NCBI RefSeq assembly: GCF_000234665.1
Contig: NC_018336.1
Span: 413,069 to 477,068 of the forward strand
Reading direction: 5' to 3'
Length of the DNA: 64,000 nucleotides
DNA from: Leishmania mexicana MHOM/GT/2001/U1103
Taxonomy: Eukaryota > Euglenozoa > Kinetoplastea > Trypanosomatida > Trypanosomatidae
Part shown: piece by piece, positions 60,190-64,000 of the stretch
Numbering within the stretch: the stretch's first letter is position 1
How the letters are laid out: each line of letters begins with the position of its first letter
Notes under the pieces: generated by a model
The model's input: only the letters and a program-made list of their open reading frames with translations
Database searches by the model: none
Told to the model about the DNA's origin: nothing
Program-made: the position numbers and the translations under genes

Positions 60190-61050
60190 TTGGACTTAAT
60201 CAGTGCTCAGTAGAGTGAGCGGAGAAAATTCTTTGACGGAATCCCACTCGTGCGGACAGACCTCGCTGAGCTCGGCAAGTCGAGCCGTGGGTACTTTGAT
60301 GACCTCTGCAGAGTATCTTGCCAATGCGGCGCATTGACTGGGAGGTCCACGCCAAGAAAGCGGGGGTGGCAATCCTCTTCCAAGTGCGTGCTTGCAACGG
60401 AGAGTTGCAAGCTGGCTGCGGTGTCCCGCACCGGGGAGTATGTACCTCGCTCTGGGGGGCACTCAATTCCAGGAAGTTCTCCATTGCCCAGTGCTACGCC
60501 GTTCAGAGGGCGGCTTGTAGTGTGGCCTGCATGACTACCGTGTCCGCAGAGGATGTGAGGAGTGCGAAAGTTATCAGAGAAGAGGGCATGGTGCACTGCT
60601 GGCGTCCTGTTGCGCTGCACACGCAGGGGGCCGATCACAAGGATGAGGCGAAGAGGGCCCAGGACAGATGTTTGTGCAACTCGGCATGCAAGCCTGGCCA
60701 TCTTCGATCCCCTCTTGTGGAAGCGAGCACAGGCACGACGATCGTCTAAGAAATCCATGATCCTTCGGGTAAAGCACAACTCTACATTGCACTTCTTCAG
60801 CGCCGTGATCTACCGAGCCAAGCGTGCGAGTGTAGAGTCCACAAGCACCGCCCCCTATCTTGGCGCCTGGCTGGTGCTGGGCTACTGTGTGGAGGAGCGA
60901 ATCCGTGGTGGCCGACTCTGCAGCACGGAGGACGGAAGCGAGACTGCTGTGGTTGGAACATGTTTTCCACATGGTCACGCAGCCACCGCGAAATCAACAA
61001 GGAAGCAAGGCAGTAAAACAAAAGAGGGTCGTTCCGCATGACGTGTTCAC
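60190..61050 (-). pseudogene. Degenerate ingi/L1Tc-related reverse transcriptase (DIRE)
   Basis: On the minus strand, pieces of a non-LTR reverse transcriptase appear in order across several frames. From about 61040 comes VENMFQPQQSRFRP (family: PQQAGFRP), then in another frame TDSLLHTVAQH and LYTRTLGSVDHG (the family's motif A reads DY.RAFDSVDHG; its aspartate is lost). Next, RVAQTSVLGPL at about 60685-60651 matches motif B GVPQGSVLGPL, and ALFSDN near 60570 stands where the family has the FADD catalytic motif. Last is FLGVDLPVN near 60345. At least two frameshifts and the loss of catalytic residues show it is dead. The endonuclease and RNase H ends are missing or unrecognisable; a minus-strand stretch to about 59700 might be further remnant. 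It lies upstream of the MOZART1-like gene. Confidence 0.75.
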
Positions 61051-61365
61051 GTGTGCATGCCCGATTCGCGACCTCGCTGATGTCCCTCCTACAGAGCCCC
61101 TCCGTTGTCGACGTCTAGTGAATCGCAGTCGCACCTTTCCCACGGCAGCCCACCCCTTACCCGCCTTCCCGTCCCCTTCCCATGTCTTGCGTGTCCCCTT
61201 TTTCGCGCCCACCCCACTCACCACATACACGCTTACCCGCCACCGCGCAGGTGTACACTCTTCGAGTTCTACGAGGGAGACGAAGGGGCATCTGATATGG
61301 CAGAAGCGCAAACGTGCGCGTATCGGCACACTCTTTAGATCTGCAGTGTAGAAAAAGAAAAGTCG

Positions 61366-61752
61366 ATGCCGACGTCAGGCAGGGCACTCTCTGGGGGGTG
61401 GCTGCAGGACACACAGGGGCTCGTCGGCACCGCACAAAGCACCACCTCTACCCCCTCTTTACCTCCCGCCGTGGTGCGCAGCTTCCCCCACGCAGAGTCG
61501 CCTTCGAATCTGTCGTCTCCTGGCAGCTGCGTTGTCGCCGGTGACCCTACCCCGTACGGGGTGACAGCACAGCAACTCGACGCGCTGTCGGCCATGGCCT
61601 ACCTTGTCGGCTCGCCACTGCAACGACAGCAGCCTGTCGGGAGTGACATGACGCACCCTGCCTTGCTTGTAGCGGCGAAACTGCTGCAGCACGGCGTCGA
61701 CCCCGAACGCATTATTGAACTGATCGAGTGCCGCTACCACGACGCCTCCTAG
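61366..61752 (+). CDS. MOZART1 (MZT1)-like small protein
   Basis: A 128-residue protein. The N-terminal ~62 residues are polar and disordered. The C-terminal half has the three-helix pattern of mitotic-spindle organising protein 1, which binds the N-termini of gamma-tubulin complex proteins and activates microtubule nucleation. The helices are LDALSAMAYLVG at about 71-82, HPALLVAAKLLQHGVDPERI at about 97-116, and IIELIECRYHD at about 116-126. In MZT1 the second and third helices read ETL...C.QLCEQGVNPEAL...I.EL, with the same G-(I/V)-(N/D)-PE turn and spacing. MZT1 is normally 70-85 residues, so this one has an N-terminal extension. The start is the first ATG after a short leader. Short helical proteins can match by chance, so the assignment is moderate. 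I saw no other candidate of similar kind here. Confidence 0.65.
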   Translation: MPTSGRALSGGWLQDTQGLVGTAQSTTSTPSLPPAVVRSFPHAESPSNLSSPGSCVVAGDPTPYGVTAQQLDALSAMAYLVGSPLQRQQPVGSDMTHPALLVAAKLLQHGVDPERIIELIECRYHDAS

Positions 61753-62584
61753 GGTGAGCAGCGCTGCCACCGAGAGGGAGAAAAGCGGTACTTTTCCCGC
61801 GCAGTGGCGCGCACGCTGACGACGTGTACCGATGACGCCCTTCCTCCCTCCCTCCATCAGCTGACCATGGGGATCTCTGGCCCACAGGCGAACTGCCCAA
61901 AAAGAAAACGACCAAGTCTTAAGCCAACGACAAATGTGTGCAAAATGCGCTCATGTCACATCGATGCGGTGAAGGGGAACGGCAATAGACATCCGGCGCC
62001 CTTGTGCGCGCGAGGGGTGGGTGGGTGGATGTCGCAGCTACCTACGTCGAGTTGTACGGGCCTGCTTGCCTTTTTTTAGTCCCACCCGCTCTTCTCACAC
62101 GTCGTGATGCGCTGTGCGTATCAGGCGCTTTCTTTCTCTTCCCTTACTCATCGCGGGTGGCGTGTGTGCCTGTGTGAGCGAAGTGGGGACTTGCGGAGTC
62201 CAGAGGGGGAGGGGAAGAGAGAGTCCCCGGTTTGTTCCGCTCCTGAAACCTCTCCACGCACGAAAGCACCGAAGCCGTCTTCTCTCAGCCGCCTACGCTC
62301 GCCTCTACGCTTCGCTATCCCGATCCCTTGTGTTGGATGCGCTTCCCTCTCCCAAACTCCTCCGTTTTCTGCTCCGTGCGAGCTTTCCTTGCCTTGTTTC
62401 TGAGCAGCTGCCGCTGCTCTCCACCGCTGTGCGCAGTGTCGCCGCTCTTAATCCTTTCGCACAACGTCACATGCACAAGGGCAGGCACATCTGCACACGT
62501 ATCCGCCATCTCGATACGAACTCCACCGTCACCTGCAACCAAAAGAAAAGAGAAGGGCACCTCTCGTGTATTTTAGCCTTGCCC
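61753..62584. other. Intergenic / UTR region
   Basis: No gene is supported. CT-rich sequence at about 62220-62440 probably contains the splice signal for the next gene. Confidence 0.6.
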
Positions 62585-64000
62585 ATGGCGCTTCTCTCAT
62601 CGAAGGCCGCCCGCAAGTGGGGACGGCGCTGCCTCTACGCCACCGGAATACTGGGCGTCGGATACGTCGGGGCCGACTACGCCACAGAAAACTCCCTGAC
62701 GCGCTCGCTGCGCACGTTGCTCGCCTTTGGCATCATTGTGGGCACGTACAAGTTCACTACCCCTAAGACACCCGAGGAACTGTCTTCCATGCACAGCCGC
62801 GTCGCGCGCATCATCCTCGACACATGCCTAAAAAATGAGGGGTTGTACATCAAGATAGGTCAAGGCCTGAACTCCATGAGCCACGTGCTCCCGCGCGAGT
62901 ACACGGAAGTGCTCAAAGTGCTGCTGGACCAGGCGCCGCCTGTTCCAATTGCAGAGATTCGAAAGATCATCCGCGCCGAAACCGGCAAGGAAATCGAGGA
63001 GCTGTTTGTCCGCTTCGACGAGACGCCCGTGGCCTCGGCGTCGATTGCGCAGGTGCACCAAGCGTGGCTTCCGCCTCCAGCAGACGGCTCATCGGCGGAG
63101 CCGCAGAGAGTAGCTGTGAAGGTGCGCAAGCCGTGCATCTCCACACAGTCTGTGTGGGACCTGTACATGTATAGCACCATCATGACGCTGCTCAAGCTTC
63201 TCTTTGACCTACCGACGGACTGGTCCAGGAAGACCGTGTGCGACGCGTTGGTGCGCGAGATGGACTTGACCTTGGAGGCGTCCAATGCGAAGCGCTTCCG
63301 ACACGCTTTCCGCGACAACCCGCGCTTGTACATCCCGCGTGTTCACGACGCGTACACCTCAAAGCAGCTGCTCGTTCTGGAGTGGATCGAGGGGACGAAA
63401 CTGAACGAAGTGGAGTCTATACGAGCGCAGTACGATGAGAAGCGTGTCCTGACCACCTTGTTCGACGCCGTTGGTGACATGGTCTTTAAGCACGGCTTCG
63501 TCCACGCCGACCCGCACGCCGCCAACGTCCTTGTGCGACCTTTGCCGAAAGCCACCACGACCACCACGGCAGCGCGCAACTCGAGCGACTACCAAGTCGT
63601 CCTCATCGACTTTGGCCTCGCCACACCGGAGCGGGTTCGCTTTCGATATCAATACGCCCTACTCTTTGTGAGCCTCTTTACCCATGACAAGGAATCGCTG
63701 CGGCGGGTGGTGCACGACTGGGGCATCAACGACGCCGAGATGTTCGCCTCTCTGCAGGCGCAGAAGCCCTTCGAAGCGATCCAGGCCGGCAGCTACGACG
63801 AAGTCACACGCGATGAGGTGATTGCCATGCAGACGAAGGCGCATGAGCGGGCAAAGGAGATTTTACGCGACATACGGCGCATACCGAAGGAGCTCATCAT
63901 GGTGGGCCGCAGCCTCGACATCCTGCGCGGCATCAACCGGCTTTACGGGTCACCGATAAACCGCATGAACATGTTTGTCCAAAGTGCCGTAGAGTGTCTG
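62585..64000 (+). CDS. ADCK1-like UbiB/ABC1 atypical kinase (3' end cut by the window)
   Basis: The first 472 residues of a UbiB-family protein; the frame is open at the window end. Residues 8-55 contain basic and hydrophobic segments (CLYATGILGVGYVGA) that fit mitochondrial targeting and anchoring. The family's hallmark KxGQ motif is KIGQ at 90-93. The ATP-binding alanine-rich loop is ASASIAQVH, the nucleotide lysine lies in VAVKV, the ExD helix segment in EMDLTLEASN, the catalytic loop is HGFVHADPHAANVL and the metal-binding DFG is LIDFGLA. Wording such as SHVLPREYTEVLKVLLDQAP matches the ADCK1/ADCK5 (yeast Mcp2) branch rather than the COQ8 branch, so a role in mitochondrial lipid or membrane homeostasis is more likely than coenzyme Q synthesis. 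The start is the first ATG (62585). A sequence-specific Ala/Thr insert lies near residue 320-330. Confidence 0.9.
   Translation, partial: MALLSSKAARKWGRRCLYATGILGVGYVGADYATENSLTRSLRTLLAFGIIVGTYKFTTPKTPEELSSMHSRVARIILDTCLKNEGLYIKIGQGLNSMSHVLPREYTEVLKVLLDQAPPVPIAEIRKIIRAETGKEIEELFVRFDETPVASASIAQVHQAWLPPPADGSSAEPQRVAVKVRKPCISTQSVWDLYMYSTIMTLLKLLFDLPTDWSRKTVCDALVREMDLTLEASNAKRFRHAFRDNPRLYIPRVHDAYTSKQLLVLEWIEGTKLNEVESIRAQYDEKRVLTTLFDAVGDMVFKHGFVHADPHAANVLVRPLPKATTTTTAARNSSDYQVVLIDFGLATPERVRFRYQYALLFVSLFTHDKESLRRVVHDWGINDAEMFASLQAQKPFEAIQAGSYDEVTRDEVIAMQTKAHERAKEILRDIRRIPKELIMVGRSLDILRGINRLYGSPINRMNMFVQSAVECL

Larger units (their letters stand above)
59086..61365. other. Intergenic retroposon graveyard
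   Basis: Between the MFS gene and the MOZART1-like gene lie a SIDER (59141-~59510, + strand), a mixed segment with two small perfect hairpins (59642-59661 and 60014-60033), and a decayed reverse transcriptase (about 60190-61050, - strand). The last 300 bases are the pyrimidine-rich leader of the next gene. Confidence 0.65.

Noticed and set aside
60207..60779. 190-codon open frame on the minus strand beginning at the reverse-transcriptase relic
   Set aside because: It is one frame of a frameshifted, catalytically dead reverse transcriptase, not an intact gene.

Overview
The window looks like a nuclear chromosome segment of a trypanosomatid, most likely Leishmania. The reasons are intron-free genes that all lie on one strand, about 1 kb or more of non-coding DNA between genes rich in polypyrimidine runs and (CA)n, (GT)n and (TA)n microsatellites, GC-rich third positions in genes, and degenerate retroposons of the SIDER and ingi/DIRE kind. 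Every gene I can support (21, the last cut by the window end) is on the + strand, as expected of a directional cluster transcribed as one polycistronic unit and matured by trans-splicing and polyadenylation. I saw no rRNA, tRNA or CRISPR feature. The species cannot be fixed from sequence alone.

Layout. 1-2319 is non-coding. 2320-8040 holds a type I surface-type protein with IPT/TIG-like modules and a Pumilio RNA-binding protein with the classical eight-repeat code. 8041-16679 is an unusually long gene-free stretch. 16680-25902 holds a small two-helix, probably mitochondrial protein, a very acidic 1390-residue orphan, and the axonemal inner-arm dynein light intermediate chain p28/DNALI1. 27324-38399 holds an orphan with a central membrane helix, a BCS1-like AAA+ ATPase, a pentatricopeptide-repeat protein and an F-box protein that also carries a ubiquitin-interacting-like motif. 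39497-47020 is a notable trio: two adjacent paralogous WD40/coiled-coil/polyproline proteins and a third proline-rich protein that shares a C-terminal tail motif with its neighbour. 48090-55890 holds a pentein-fold protein that resembles dimethylarginine dimethylaminohydrolase but lacks its catalytic residues, a large disordered protein whose stop codon lies inside a long hairpin, a probable mitochondrial single-pass protein and a thioredoxin-like protein. 57310-64000 holds an MFS transporter, a retroposon graveyard (one SIDER and one reverse-transcriptase relic), a short protein resembling MOZART1, and an ADCK1-type UbiB kinase.

Functional themes. Neighbouring genes are not expected to form pathways, because trypanosomatid polycistrons are mixed. 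Several products nevertheless point to mitochondrial biology (BCS1-like, PPR, ADCK1-like, thioredoxin-like, pentein-like, two small membrane proteins) and to the cytoskeleton or flagellum (DNALI1, MOZART1-like, possibly the WD40 trio). Regulation should be mainly post-transcriptional, so the retroposon-derived segments, long untranslated regions, upstream ORFs and RNA hairpins noted here are the likeliest regulatory content.
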